A stretch of DNA of 64,000 bases from Actinoplanes sichuanensis (lineage in GTDB: Bacteria; Actinomycetota; Actinomycetes; Mycobacteriales; Micromonosporaceae), in the NCBI RefSeq assembly GCF_033097365.1, contig NZ_AP028461.1:2418001-2482000 (forward strand), written 5' to 3'. The position numbers were made by a program, and so were the translations under genes. The notes beneath the pieces were generated by a model. It saw only the letters and a list, made by a program, of their open reading frames with translations, was not told the origin of the DNA and ran no database searches. Below, piece after piece: positions 43,353 to 51,108 of this stretch (position 1 is its first letter; each line of letters opens with the position of its first letter).

Positions 43353-44689
43353 CCGACAGCACCGCGATGCTCGGCAGCCGTCCGCTCGGGCGGCTGCTGT
43401 GGCACACCTCGTCGCAGACCACCCTGTCGGTCGGGGTCTACGGCGTCTATGCCCTGACCAACGCCTGGTTCGTCGCCCGCGGAGTCGGCGCCGACGCGAT
43501 GGCCGCGGTCAACCTGGCCGCCCCTGTCCTGCTCGTGCTCGGTGCGGTGTCGACCACGGTCGGCGTGGGGGGCGCGTCGCTGGTGTCGCGCTGTCTCGGC
43601 GCCGGTGACCAGGCCGGTGCCGCCCGGGCCGCGGGCAACACGTTCGCCGTCTTCTGGGCGGCCGCCGCGCTGACCACGGTCGTCGGCCTGCTGGGCATCG
43701 AGCCGCTGCTGACCGCTCTCGGAGCGGACGCCGGCACCCGTGATCTGACCCGGGACTACGCGATCGTGCTGCTGTGCGGTGCGCTCGTGTCGACCGGGTT
43801 CTCCAGTCTGGTCCGGGCCGAGGGGCGGCTGCGGTTCTCCACCATGCTGTGGGTGATCCCGGTACTGGTCCAGATCACCCTCGACCCGCTGCTGATCTTC
43901 GGGTTCGGGTGGGGCGTACGCGGAGCGGCCCTCGGCACCGTCGGCGGGCAGGCCGTGTCGGCGGTGATGAGCATCTGGTTCTTCTTCCGGCAACGCGACC
44001 GGCCCTACCGGATCACCCGGTCCGACCTGGTGCCGCACGGCCCGACGGTGTGGGCCCTGGTCGGGGTCGGTGCGCCGTCGTTTCTCGCCGGGTTCGGCGC
44101 CACCCTGCTCGCGGTGCTCGTCAACAACACGCTGGCGGGCGTCGGCGGTAGTACGGCGCTGGCGGCCTACGCCGTGTGCGCCCGGATCCAGACCTTCGTC
44201 ATGATGCCCCAGCTCGGCATCAGCCAGGGCCTGCAACCGGTCGTCGGATACAACGCCGGTCGGGGGTACGGCGACCGGGTGCGACGGGCCAGGACGCTGT
44301 CGCTGCGGGCCAGTGTCGTCTACGGCATCGTGTCGGCGATCGTCGTCGCGGTGTTCGCGGATCCGCTCGTGGCGTTCTTCCTGCCCGGCGGCGAGGCCGC
44401 GGCCACCGCCGGACACGCGCTGCGCATCATCGCCGTGGGCTTCGCCGCGGCCGGGGTCACGCCGCTGATCTCCGCCTACAGCCAGGCCCTGGGCCGCCCG
44501 GCACTGTCGTACGTCATCTCGGTCGGCGCGTTGCTCGCCGTCAAAGCACCTCTCGTCGTCGTTCTCGCCGAGACCGGCGTGACAGGTGTCTGGCTGGCCA
44601 TCGCGCTGGGCGAGATCGTCACCGCAGTGGCCGCGCTCCTGTTCGGCCGGTCCAGTCCCCGTCCGAGGGGTCATGCCCGTTCGCGCTGA
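43349..44689 (+). CDS. MATE-family multidrug/Na+ efflux protein
   Basis: 446 residues with twelve predicted membrane segments and internal two-fold symmetry. Typical features are ALTNAWFVARGVGADAMAAVNLAAP near the N-terminus, GVGGASLVSRCLGAGD after the second segment, and GISQGLQPVVGYNAGRGY in the second half. It exports cationic compounds using a proton or sodium gradient. GTG 43349 overlaps the kinase TGA. A LacI-kinase-MATE order suggests a carbohydrate-like or antibiotic-like substrate once regulated by the now broken LacI. Confidence 0.9.
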   Translation: MTDSTAMLGSRPLGRLLWHTSSQTTLSVGVYGVYALTNAWFVARGVGADAMAAVNLAAPVLLVLGAVSTTVGVGGASLVSRCLGAGDQAGAARAAGNTFAVFWAAAALTTVVGLLGIEPLLTALGADAGTRDLTRDYAIVLLCGALVSTGFSSLVRAEGRLRFSTMLWVIPVLVQITLDPLLIFGFGWGVRGAALGTVGGQAVSAVMSIWFFFRQRDRPYRITRSDLVPHGPTVWALVGVGAPSFLAGFGATLLAVLVNNTLAGVGGSTALAAYAVCARIQTFVMMPQLGISQGLQPVVGYNAGRGYGDRVRRARTLSLRASVVYGIVSAIVVAVFADPLVAFFLPGGEAAATAGHALRIIAVGFAAAGVTPLISAYSQALGRPALSYVISVGALLAVKAPLVVVLAETGVTGVWLAIALGEIVTAVAALLFGRSSPRPRGHARSR

Positions 44690-45182
44690 GCAGCCGGTCC
44701 CGGCGGCCCATCATGCACCTATGGCACTTCGCCCGGATCAGGACGCCGTCGACCCGGTTCTCACGCTGGCCGACCGGGAGCTGGACCATTACGCCCGCCG
44801 GCGGGATGCGGCACGTGTCTACTACCAGGCCACGGAGCTGGCGTTGCTGGTCACCGCCTCAGCGACGGTCATCGCCGCCGCCATGAACGCGCCACCCCTG
44901 GTGACCGCTTTGATCGCCGGGACCACGGTCTTCTTCACCGGCTTTCGACAGGTGTTCCGGACAGGCGAGAGATGGACGCTGTCCGCGCAGAGCCGGGTCT
45001 CTCTGTGGCATGCGACGAACCAGTATCGGCTCCTGGAGCCGGAAGAACGCGATCCGCCCGCCCGGCAACGGCTGCTCGACTCGATCCAGAGGATCTCGGA
45101 GCAGGAGTTGCAGGGCTGGGCGGCTACCCGCACATCCGCCGAACCCGTGGGGGACCGCGGTCCCGGAGTTCCCCTCAACTGA
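44673..45182 (+). CDS. DUF4231 / SLATT-like two-helix membrane protein
   Basis: 169 residues from ATG 44673, with GAGGGG upstream and a 17-base overlap with the MATE gene. ATG 44721 is an alternative. An N-terminal helix (LTLADRELDHYARRRDAARVYYQ) leads to two membrane segments (ELALLVTASATVIAAAMNAP and LVTALIAGTTVFFTGF), then ERWTLSAQSRVSLWHATNQYRLL, the pattern of DUF4231/SLATT proteins. That superfamily is predicted to form pores and appears in nucleotide-signalled conflict systems. No nucleotide synthase is next to it here, so a housekeeping role remains open. Confidence 0.65.
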   Translation: MPVRAEQPVPAAHHAPMALRPDQDAVDPVLTLADRELDHYARRRDAARVYYQATELALLVTASATVIAAAMNAPPLVTALIAGTTVFFTGFRQVFRTGERWTLSAQSRVSLWHATNQYRLLEPEERDPPARQRLLDSIQRISEQELQGWAATRTSAEPVGDRGPGVPLN

Positions 45183-45197
45183 TCGTTGCGTTCCCGG

Positions 45198-46433
45198 TCA
45201 GCCGTGGACAACCTCGTCGAGCCGGGCGGCCAGATATCGGCGTTCGACGTCGTTGGCGGTCAGGGTGAGCGCTTCCGCATATGCGGTGGCGGCCTCCGGC
45301 TGGCGGCCGAGGCGGCGCAGGAAGTCGGCCCGGGCGGCGCTCAGATACTGGTAGGTGGCCAGGGCCGGGTCACCGAGCAGGGGTTCCAGGGCGTCCAGGC
45401 CGGCCTGCGGTCCGTCACGCATTCCGATCGCCACTGCCTGATTGAGCTGTACGACAGGGGAATCCGGCCACATCGTCCGCAGCACCCCGTACAGCGCGAT
45501 GATCTCGTTCCAGTCGGTGTCGGCCCAGGTCGGCGCCTCGGCATGGACCGCGGCGATGGCCGCCTCGACCGCGTAGCGGGTCGGCGTGGCACGTCGCAGG
45601 GCGTCGGTCAGCAGCGCCACCCCCTCGGTGATCAGTCCGGCGTCCCACGACGACCGGTCCTGATCAGCCAGCAGCCGCAGCGAACCGTCCGGCCCGAGCC
45701 GGCTCGCGGCCCGGGCCTCGTTCAGCAGCAACAGCGCGAGCAGCGCGCTGACCGCGGTGTCGGTCGGCATCAGCAGGTGCAGCAGGCGGGCCAGGTCGAT
45801 CGCCGAGGTGCACAGGTCGCGGCGGACCAGCTGGGCACCGTCCGGGGCGGTGTGCCCGATCGTGAAGATCAGATGCACCACCTGGAGCACCGCGCCCACC
45901 CGCGTGCCGAGCTGGTCGGACGACGGCACCCGGTAGGGGATCCGGGCCGTGGCGATCTTGCGTTTGGCCCGGGTGATCCGGGCCGCCATGGTCGCCTCCC
46001 GGACCAGGAACGCCCGTGCCACCTCGGCCGTCGACAGCCCACTGACCAGCCGCAGGGTGAGCGCCACCTGGGTCGCCCGGTCGAGCGCCGGATGGCAGCA
46101 GGTGAAGATCAGCCGGAGCCGGTCGTCGGCGGCCAGGCCGTCCTCCGGGCCGGGTACGGTCTCGTCGGTGACCAGCAGCGGCAACGCCCGGCGGAACCGG
46201 GCCTCGCGACGCATCACGTCCCGGGCCCGGTTGCGGGCCACCTCGGTCAGCCAGCCACCCGGCCGCTGCGGCACCCCGGATTCCGCCCAGACCCGCAGCG
46301 CCTGGGCGTAGGCGTCCTGGGCGCACTCCTCGGCGAGATCCAGATCCCGGGTCAGCCGCGCGGTGGTGGCCACGATCCGGGCCCACTCGCGGCGGTGCGC
46401 CTCGGCGACCGCCGCGACCACCTCGTCGTTCAC
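45198..46433 (-). CDS. ECF sigma factor with C-terminal TPR-like extension (ECF42 type)
   Basis: 411 residues. Sigma region 2 is in LAEECAQDAYAQALRVWAESGVPQRPGGWL and region 4 in LRLVSGLSTAEVARAFLVREATMAARITRAKRKI. The remaining 200 residues are the DUF6596/TPR-like extension of the ECF42 group (TDWNEIIALYGVLRTMWP, VVQLNQAVAIGM). This group is not paired with a classical anti-sigma factor but with YCII/DGPF proteins, as here. GTG 46433 overlaps the YCII stop by four bases. Confidence 0.92.
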   Translation of the reverse strand: MNDEVVAAVAEAHRREWARIVATTARLTRDLDLAEECAQDAYAQALRVWAESGVPQRPGGWLTEVARNRARDVMRREARFRRALPLLVTDETVPGPEDGLAADDRLRLIFTCCHPALDRATQVALTLRLVSGLSTAEVARAFLVREATMAARITRAKRKIATARIPYRVPSSDQLGTRVGAVLQVVHLIFTIGHTAPDGAQLVRRDLCTSAIDLARLLHLLMPTDTAVSALLALLLLNEARAASRLGPDGSLRLLADQDRSSWDAGLITEGVALLTDALRRATPTRYAVEAAIAAVHAEAPTWADTDWNEIIALYGVLRTMWPDSPVVQLNQAVAIGMRDGPQAGLDALEPLLGDPALATYQYLSAARADFLRRLGRQPEAATAYAEALTLTANDVERRYLAARLDEVVHG

Positions 46434-46786
46434 CCGTGGAACACCACGGGCCGGATCTCGACCGCGCTGTGCGCGGCGTGTACCTCGGGAAGCAGCGGAA
46501 CCAGCTTGAGCACCTCGTCGAGGTCGGCGGCTTCGAGCAGGTAGAAGCCGCCGAGCCCTTCCTTGGCGTCCAGGAACGGCCCGTCGGTGATCATCGGCTC
46601 GTCGGTGCCGCCGCTGCGCACCGTGGTGGCCGTCGGCGCCGGTTCCAGCTGCTCACCGCCGACGATTCGGTCCCCGGCGGCCTCCCGGAACGCGGCGTGC
46701 GCGGCGTGGTGGACCGCCCACTGTTCGGGGGTCATCGCGTCCCACTGCGCGGCGTCACCGTGGATCAGCAGCATGTACTTGGCCAT
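46430..46786 (-). CDS. YCII/DGPF-domain protein
   Basis: 118 residues from ATG 46786, with AGAGAGGA upstream. The signature is MAKYMLLIHGD at the start, the DGPF motif in ITDGPFLDAKEGLGGFYLLEA and the C-terminal EIRPVV. It forms a small ferredoxin-like fold. In ECF42 loci it is the constant partner and probable sensor or target of the sigma factor. Translational coupling to the sigma gene (GTGA) supports a joint role. Confidence 0.92.
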   Translation of the reverse strand: MAKYMLLIHGDAAQWDAMTPEQWAVHHAAHAAFREAAGDRIVGGEQLEPAPTATTVRSGGTDEPMITDGPFLDAKEGLGGFYLLEAADLDEVLKLVPLLPEVHAAHSAVEIRPVVFHG

Positions 46787-46921
46787 CGTGGTCGTCCTCT
46801 CTCGATGCGGTCCCGGTTCCGGGCCCTCACCTCTACGACGATCCGCGCACGTCCCCGATCGACAGCCGATCACCGAACAGTTCTTACGGGGCTCGCAGCT
46901 GTACGGCCGAGCAGGCTCACG

Positions 46922-49108
46922 CTACGGACGGAGGCAGACGGCGGTCAACCGGACCCGGGCATTTCCGACCAGTCCGCTGCCGTAATTCTGCAGGTCCCAT
47001 TCGGTGATCCACGTCGAAGGCGGTCTACCCTGATGCGAACCGACGAGGCTGACTTGAAGCGACCCTTCCGCGTAGATGACGCTTCCGCTGCCACTGATCG
47101 CCGTCCAACCGCTCGGGCAGTCCACCCGTGACGTCCGGCGGAAGCTGCCACTGCCGACGGTGGAGGTCAGGGGCTTCTCGACCGACACGGTCTTGGTGGG
47201 CGGCGGCGTCGGATTCGGCCGTGGCGCTGGGTCCGGCTGTGGCGCCGGGCCGGGGTCGTCATCAATGGGCGGGGTTGGATCGTCCGGCACCGGGTCGGGG
47301 CTCGGGTCAGGCGCGGGTGTGGGGTCAGGCGAGGGCCTGCCGCTGGGGTGAAACACCGCAATCGGACTCAACTGGCCCGCGGTACTGCCGTAGCCCAGCT
47401 GACCGTCGGCGCCCAAGCCCCAGCAGTAGGTCCTGGCGTTGCTGCCCAGCGCGCAGGTGTGGTACTCGCCGGCGGCGAGTTGGGTGAAGGTCACCCCGGC
47501 CGGTGCGTTCACCAGTGCCGGAACCGATTGACTCGACAATTGGCCCGTGGCGCCACCGCCGAGCTGACCATAGGAGCCCCAGCCCCAGCAGTAGGTCTGC
47601 GAGTCGCTGCCCAGCGCGCACGTGTGGGATCTTCCCGCGGCGAGTTGGGTGAAGATCACTCCGGCCGGGACGATGACCGGCTCAGGAATCGGGTGATTCG
47701 TCGATTGGCCCGTGGTGCCGTTGCCCAGCTGGCCGGAGATCCCCCAGCCCCAGCAGTACGTTTCGGTGTTGCTGCCCAGCGCACACGTGTGGCGATCGCC
47801 GGCGGCGAGCTGGGTGAGGGTCACCCCGGCCGGGGCGTGCACCGGCACCGGAGTGGCCTGGTCCGTGGCATCGCCGTTGCCCAGCTGGCTGTTGGTGTTG
47901 CTGCCCCAGCAGTAGGTTTCGGTGTCGTCGGCCAGCGCGCACGTGTGATATGCGCCGGCGGCGAGTTGGGTGAAGGTCACTCCGTCCGGGACATGCACCG
48001 ATCCCGGGGACGTCTGCCTGGCGGTACCGCCATTGCCCAGTTGAAAGTTGGTGTTGCTGCCCCAGCAGTAGGTCTGTTCGTCGCTGCCCAGCGCGCAAGT
48101 GTGGTATTCACCGGCGGCGAGTTGGGTGAAGGTCACTCCGGCCGGGGCGTGCACCGGTGCCGGGGCCGTCTGCTTGGCGGTTGCGCCGTTGCCCAGCTGA
48201 CCGTCGGAGCCCGAGCCCCAGCAGTAGGTGTTCGTGTCGCTGCCGAGCGCGCACGTGTGGCCGCGACCGGCAGCGAGCCGGGTGAAGGTCGCCCCGGCCG
48301 GGGCGTTCACCGGTATCGGGGCTGTCTGGTTGGCGGTGCCGCCGTTGCCCAGCTGACCGTCGGCGTTGCCGCCCCAGCAGTAGGTGTTGGTGTCGTTGCC
48401 CCGCCCGCATGTGTGAAGTCCGCCGACCACCACCTGCGTCATCTGCACCGGATTGATGACCGTGATCGAACGGGAGGAGGAGACGAGTGCCCTGAGCGGC
48501 CTTTTCCCAGCGACGGCGGCCCGGTAGGAGTAGGCCCCCGGGATGCTGGTCGGCGGGTGGTACACGGCCGTACCGGTGGTGGCGTTCGTCTTGATCGTGG
48601 CTACGGTCGTCCACATGTCCGAGGTGCGCTGCTGGATGTCGACACTCCGGACGGCTTTCGGAGAGACCGCGATGGTCGCCGTCGGCCGGCTGTTCATCCT
48701 GGCCTGTGACGCCGAGATGGTGAGCGACACCGCCTGCGGGACGAAAACGATCCTCTTGACCGCGCTCGTACCGGCGGGGCGGTTGCCGGACCCCGGTACG
48801 TACAGACGGATGGTCCTGGTCCCCGCTGGGCTGTCGAACGTGCTCGTGTACGCCCCGGTCCGAGAGGTCCTCCCTGAGCCGAGGGTGACCCACTTGCCCG
48901 ACGTCGCGATGTATTCCTGCAGTTGGACGCGCCGGCCTGCGGTGGCCGGGCGCACCGTCCCCTTGACTGCCACAGCTATGTCCGCGACGCCCGACGACGG
49001 AGCGGACAGCGTCACCGCCGTCTTCGTGCCGGCCTGCACAGGCGTGGCGAAAGTCGCGGCCGCCACCGTCCCCACGGCGGACGCCACCAGAAGGCGTACG
49101 AACCTCAC
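46922..49108 (-). CDS. Secreted RCC1-repeat protein with seven disulfide-bearing blades
   Basis: 728 residues from GTG 49108. The signal peptide ends near residue 26 (TPVQA). The N-terminal part has two Ig/Big-like beta domains (VRPATAGRRVQLQEYI, VSPKAVRSVDIQQR). Residues about 225-575 hold seven RCC1 repeats built on HTCALGSDTxTYCWG followed by GQLGNG, closing a seven-bladed propeller; each blade keeps a Cys pair. A Pro/Asp linker (DPTPAPDPSPDPVPDD) leads to a C-terminal 75-residue beta domain with two more Cys. It is an extracellular binding protein of unknown partner. Confidence 0.88.
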   Translation of the reverse strand: MRFVRLLVASAVGTVAAATFATPVQAGTKTAVTLSAPSSGVADIAVAVKGTVRPATAGRRVQLQEYIATSGKWVTLGSGRTSRTGAYTSTFDSPAGTRTIRLYVPGSGNRPAGTSAVKRIVFVPQAVSLTISASQARMNSRPTATIAVSPKAVRSVDIQQRTSDMWTTVATIKTNATTGTAVYHPPTSIPGAYSYRAAVAGKRPLRALVSSSRSITVINPVQMTQVVVGGLHTCGRGNDTNTYCWGGNADGQLGNGGTANQTAPIPVNAPAGATFTRLAAGRGHTCALGSDTNTYCWGSGSDGQLGNGATAKQTAPAPVHAPAGVTFTQLAAGEYHTCALGSDEQTYCWGSNTNFQLGNGGTARQTSPGSVHVPDGVTFTQLAAGAYHTCALADDTETYCWGSNTNSQLGNGDATDQATPVPVHAPAGVTLTQLAAGDRHTCALGSNTETYCWGWGISGQLGNGTTGQSTNHPIPEPVIVPAGVIFTQLAAGRSHTCALGSDSQTYCWGWGSYGQLGGGATGQLSSQSVPALVNAPAGVTFTQLAAGEYHTCALGSNARTYCWGLGADGQLGYGSTAGQLSPIAVFHPSGRPSPDPTPAPDPSPDPVPDDPTPPIDDDPGPAPQPDPAPRPNPTPPPTKTVSVEKPLTSTVGSGSFRRTSRVDCPSGWTAISGSGSVIYAEGSLQVSLVGSHQGRPPSTWITEWDLQNYGSGLVGNARVRLTAVCLRP
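47400..48440 (-). repeat. Seven RCC1-coding tandem repeats of about 150 bp
   Basis: Each unit encodes GHTCALGSxTxTYCWG and a following GQLGNG turn. Units are close at DNA level (the phrase CCCCAGCAGTAGGT recurs on the plus strand), so recombination could change the blade number. Confidence 0.8.
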
Positions 49109-49183
49109 CTCGATCTGATCGTCAACCCCTCGGCTCCGGCTGAGCCGTTGCGAGCGAACGTGTGTGCCCAGGGTCTAGATGTT

Positions 49184-49209
49184 AACCGCTGAAACCTGTT
49201 TTACTGGTT
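49184..49209. promoter_or_regulatory. 26-bp palindrome, copy 1 (before the nitroreductase homologue)
   Basis: Left half AACCGCTGAAAC, right half GTTTTACTGGTT, two central bases. It lies 17 bases before the ATG at 49227. The halves match copies 2 and 3 at 50544 and 50586, including total length. Confidence 0.7.
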
Positions 49210-49226
49210 AGCTTTGGAGGGGCTGC

Positions 49227-49949
49227 ATGAGGTCCGCTGACATCAACTTCTACTTCGATCCGATCTGTCCGTTCGCATGGATGACCAGCAAGTGGATCCG
49301 GATCGTGCAGGCCCAGCGGGACTACCACGTGGACTGGCGGTTCATCTCGTTGCACTTGATCAACTCGCACATCGACTACGACAACCACTTCCCGCCCGAG
49401 TACGAGGCCCAGCACACCGCCGGGCTCCGGCTGCTCCGGGTGGCGTCGGCCGTACGCGAAAAGCATGGTCGTGAGGCGATCGGCGGTCTCTATGCCGCAT
49501 TCGGAGCCCGGATCATGGAGGAGCGCGCGGACGAGGGCCGCGAGCCGGGCTGGCAGGGCACGCCCGAGCCGGCCGCGGCCGCGCTGGCCGAAGCCGGCTT
49601 GCCGGTCGCGCTGGCCGGGTTCCTCGACGACACGTCGCGTGACGCGGAGATCCAGGCCGAGTCCGACGAGGCGCTGTCGCTGACCGGCCGGGACGTCAGC
49701 ACGCCGATCGTGCATTTCGAGCCGCCGGAGGGTGTCGCGTTCTTCGGCCCGGTGATCAGCCGGCTGCCCGACGAGGAGCAGGCCGCGCAGTTATGGGACC
49801 ACGTGATCGGGCTGGCCCGGTTCCCCGGCTTCGCCGAGCTCAAGCGCAGCCTGCGGGAGCGGCCGCAGCTGCCGTCGTTCGGCGTCACCACGGCCGAGCC
49901 GGGCCGGACCGAGGACTGGCACGCCGGGAGCCGCCGCCTCAAGAAGTGA
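49227..49949 (+). CDS. DsbA-fold mycothiol-dependent nitroreductase homologue (single Cys)
   Basis: 240 residues, ATG 49227 with GGAGGGG upstream. It matches the Rv2466c type in order: NFYFDPICPFAWMTSKWIR, RFISLHLIN, ARIMEE, LSLTGRDVSTPIVHF, VAFFGPVISRLPDEEQAAQLWD and a C-terminal FAELKR. Rv2466c has a CPWC-type site as I recall it; here it is CPFA, so only Cys14 remains. A one-cysteine enzyme could still form a mixed disulfide with mycothiol. It carries the 26-bp palindrome in its promoter and is adjacent to the CGNR regulator gene. Confidence 0.85.
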   Translation: MRSADINFYFDPICPFAWMTSKWIRIVQAQRDYHVDWRFISLHLINSHIDYDNHFPPEYEAQHTAGLRLLRVASAVREKHGREAIGGLYAAFGARIMEERADEGREPGWQGTPEPAAAALAEAGLPVALAGFLDDTSRDAEIQAESDEALSLTGRDVSTPIVHFEPPEGVAFFGPVISRLPDEEQAAQLWDHVIGLARFPGFAELKRSLRERPQLPSFGVTTAEPGRTEDWHAGSRRLKK

Positions 49950-50495
49950 TCACGCCTGGTTCTGCCGGGCGTGGTGACTGCGGTACTTGGCCCGGTTGCC
50001 GCACGCCGCCATCGAGCACCACCGGCGTGCCCCCGCCTTTGACACGTCGTAGAAGCGCAGCGAGCACACCGGGTTGGCGCACTTGCGGAGCCGCTCCGGG
50101 CGGTCCTCCAGCAACCGCAGATAGTGCTCGGCCGCGCGCCACGCGGCGATCCAGTCCGGCGAGTCGGTCTCGATGGTGGTCTGCGGGCCGTCGGGACCGA
50201 GCAGCCGCCGTACGTAGCCGTGGCGCAGGGTGTCGTTGAGCGCCTCCCGGGCGGTGTCCGTCGCTCCCGGCTGGACCAGCGCGAACAGTGCGGCCCGGGT
50301 CGAGACGAGGGCGCCGAGGGTCCCCGGTGACTCCGGCGCCACCCCGGCCAGCCCGGCCGAGGCCAGCCAGATGCCCAGGCCGCCCGGGTGTTCCAGCAGG
50401 TCGTAGGCCCCGTCGTCGTCGCTCCACCTGGTGTTCAGCAGGTCGAGCGGCAGTGGCTCCCCGATCAGGGGGCGGGGGTCGGTGGGTGTGCTCAT
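49950..50495 (-). CDS. ABATE/CGNR zinc-finger transcriptional regulator
   Basis: 181 residues from ATG 50495, with AAGGG upstream. The N-terminal ABATE-type region is LIGEPLPLDLLNTRW, then GLGIWLASAGLAG. The C-terminal CGNR zinc finger is CANPVCSLRFYDVSKAGARR followed by WCSMAACGNRAKYRSHHAR. The family is described as putative stress-induced regulators. Two 26-bp palindromes lie between it and the divergent VOC gene and a third before the converging nitroreductase homologue, so it is the obvious candidate to bind them. Confidence 0.88.
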   Translation of the reverse strand: MSTPTDPRPLIGEPLPLDLLNTRWSDDDGAYDLLEHPGGLGIWLASAGLAGVAPESPGTLGALVSTRAALFALVQPGATDTAREALNDTLRHGYVRRLLGPDGPQTTIETDSPDWIAAWRAAEHYLRLLEDRPERLRKCANPVCSLRFYDVSKAGARRWCSMAACGNRAKYRSHHARQNQA

Positions 50496-50543
50496 CGGTT
50501 GTGCCCTTTCGTCCGGATCCATCTCACCACACCAGGCATGTGT

Positions 50544-50569
50544 AACCGGTAAAACATCTTTCACCGGTT
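50544..50569. promoter_or_regulatory. 26-bp palindrome, copy 2 (before the CGNR gene)
   Basis: Left half AACCGGTAAAAC, right half CTTTCACCGGTT. It begins 49 bases before the CGNR start codon and is the most symmetrical copy at the outer seven bases (AACCGGT/ACCGGTT). Confidence 0.75.
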
Positions 50570-50585
50570 GACGCTTCCCGGCCCC

Positions 50586-50611
50586 AACCCCTAAAGTTGT
50601 TTTCACCGGTT
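50586..50611. promoter_or_regulatory. 26-bp palindrome, copy 3 (before the VOC gene)
   Basis: Left half AACCCCTAAAGT, right half GTTTTCACCGGTT. It lies 25 bases before the TTG start of the VOC gene and 17 bases from copy 2, so one protein could bridge both. Confidence 0.7.
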
Positions 50612-50635
50612 GGAAGCGTTCGAAGGGAAACCATC

Positions 50636-51079
50636 TTGAAGTTCACCACCGGCCACATCGGCCTCAACGTCACCGACCTCGACCGCTCGCTGCCGTTCTA
50701 CCAGCGGGTCTTCGGCTTCGAGGCCCTGGCCGAGGGCAGCGGCATCGACCGCCGCTGGGTCTTCCTCGGCCAGGGCGGCAACCTCGTGCTCACCCTCTGG
50801 CAGCAGAGCCGGGACGGGTTCTCCGCCACCACCGCCGGCCTGCACCACCTGTCGTTCCAGGTCGACACCCGCGACGACCTCGCAGCGGCCGAGGCGATCC
50901 TGCGCGAGCTCGGCACCGAACTCACCTACGACGGCGTCGTCGCGCACGCCGATGGCGCAGAGTCCGGCGGCATCTTCTTCACCGACCCCGACGGCGTACG
51001 GCTGGAGATCTTCATCCCGGCCGGCGCCGAGGGCGCGCCGGCCCCGGCCGGTGAAGCACCGACCTGCGGATTCTTCTGA
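50636..51079 (+). CDS. VOC-family (glyoxalase/dioxygenase fold) protein
   Basis: 147 residues from TTG 50636, preceded by GAAGGG. The metal-ligand pattern is His in TGHIGLNV, His in LHHLSFQVD and Glu in VRLEIFIPA, in the two-module VOC fold (TDLDRSLPFYQRVFGF). It may isomerise, cleave or sequester an electrophile or antibiotic. A short Ala/Pro tail ends in Cys-Gly-Phe-Phe. First gene of a VOC-split-barrel-hypothetical set controlled by the palindromes. Confidence 0.88.
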   Translation: MKFTTGHIGLNVTDLDRSLPFYQRVFGFEALAEGSGIDRRWVFLGQGGNLVLTLWQQSRDGFSATTAGLHHLSFQVDTRDDLAAAEAILRELGTELTYDGVVAHADGAESGGIFFTDPDGVRLEIFIPAGAEGAPAPAGEAPTCGFF

Positions 51080-51108
51080 TCTCCCTTTTCCTCCGAAAGG
51101 AGCCGACG

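Noticed and set aside
43292..44674. 460-codon minus-strand frame opposite the MATE gene
   Set aside because: Mirror frame; no hydrophobic pattern or motif, and the plus strand has twelve membrane segments.
42372..44689. Calling the APH-MATE pair an antibiotic resistance locus
   Set aside because: Both families are too broad and the kinase motif is altered, so no specific substrate can be supported from sequence.
47400..48440. RCC1-coding DNA repeats as an array of regulatory repeats
   Set aside because: The periodicity is fully explained by the protein repeats in one continuous frame.
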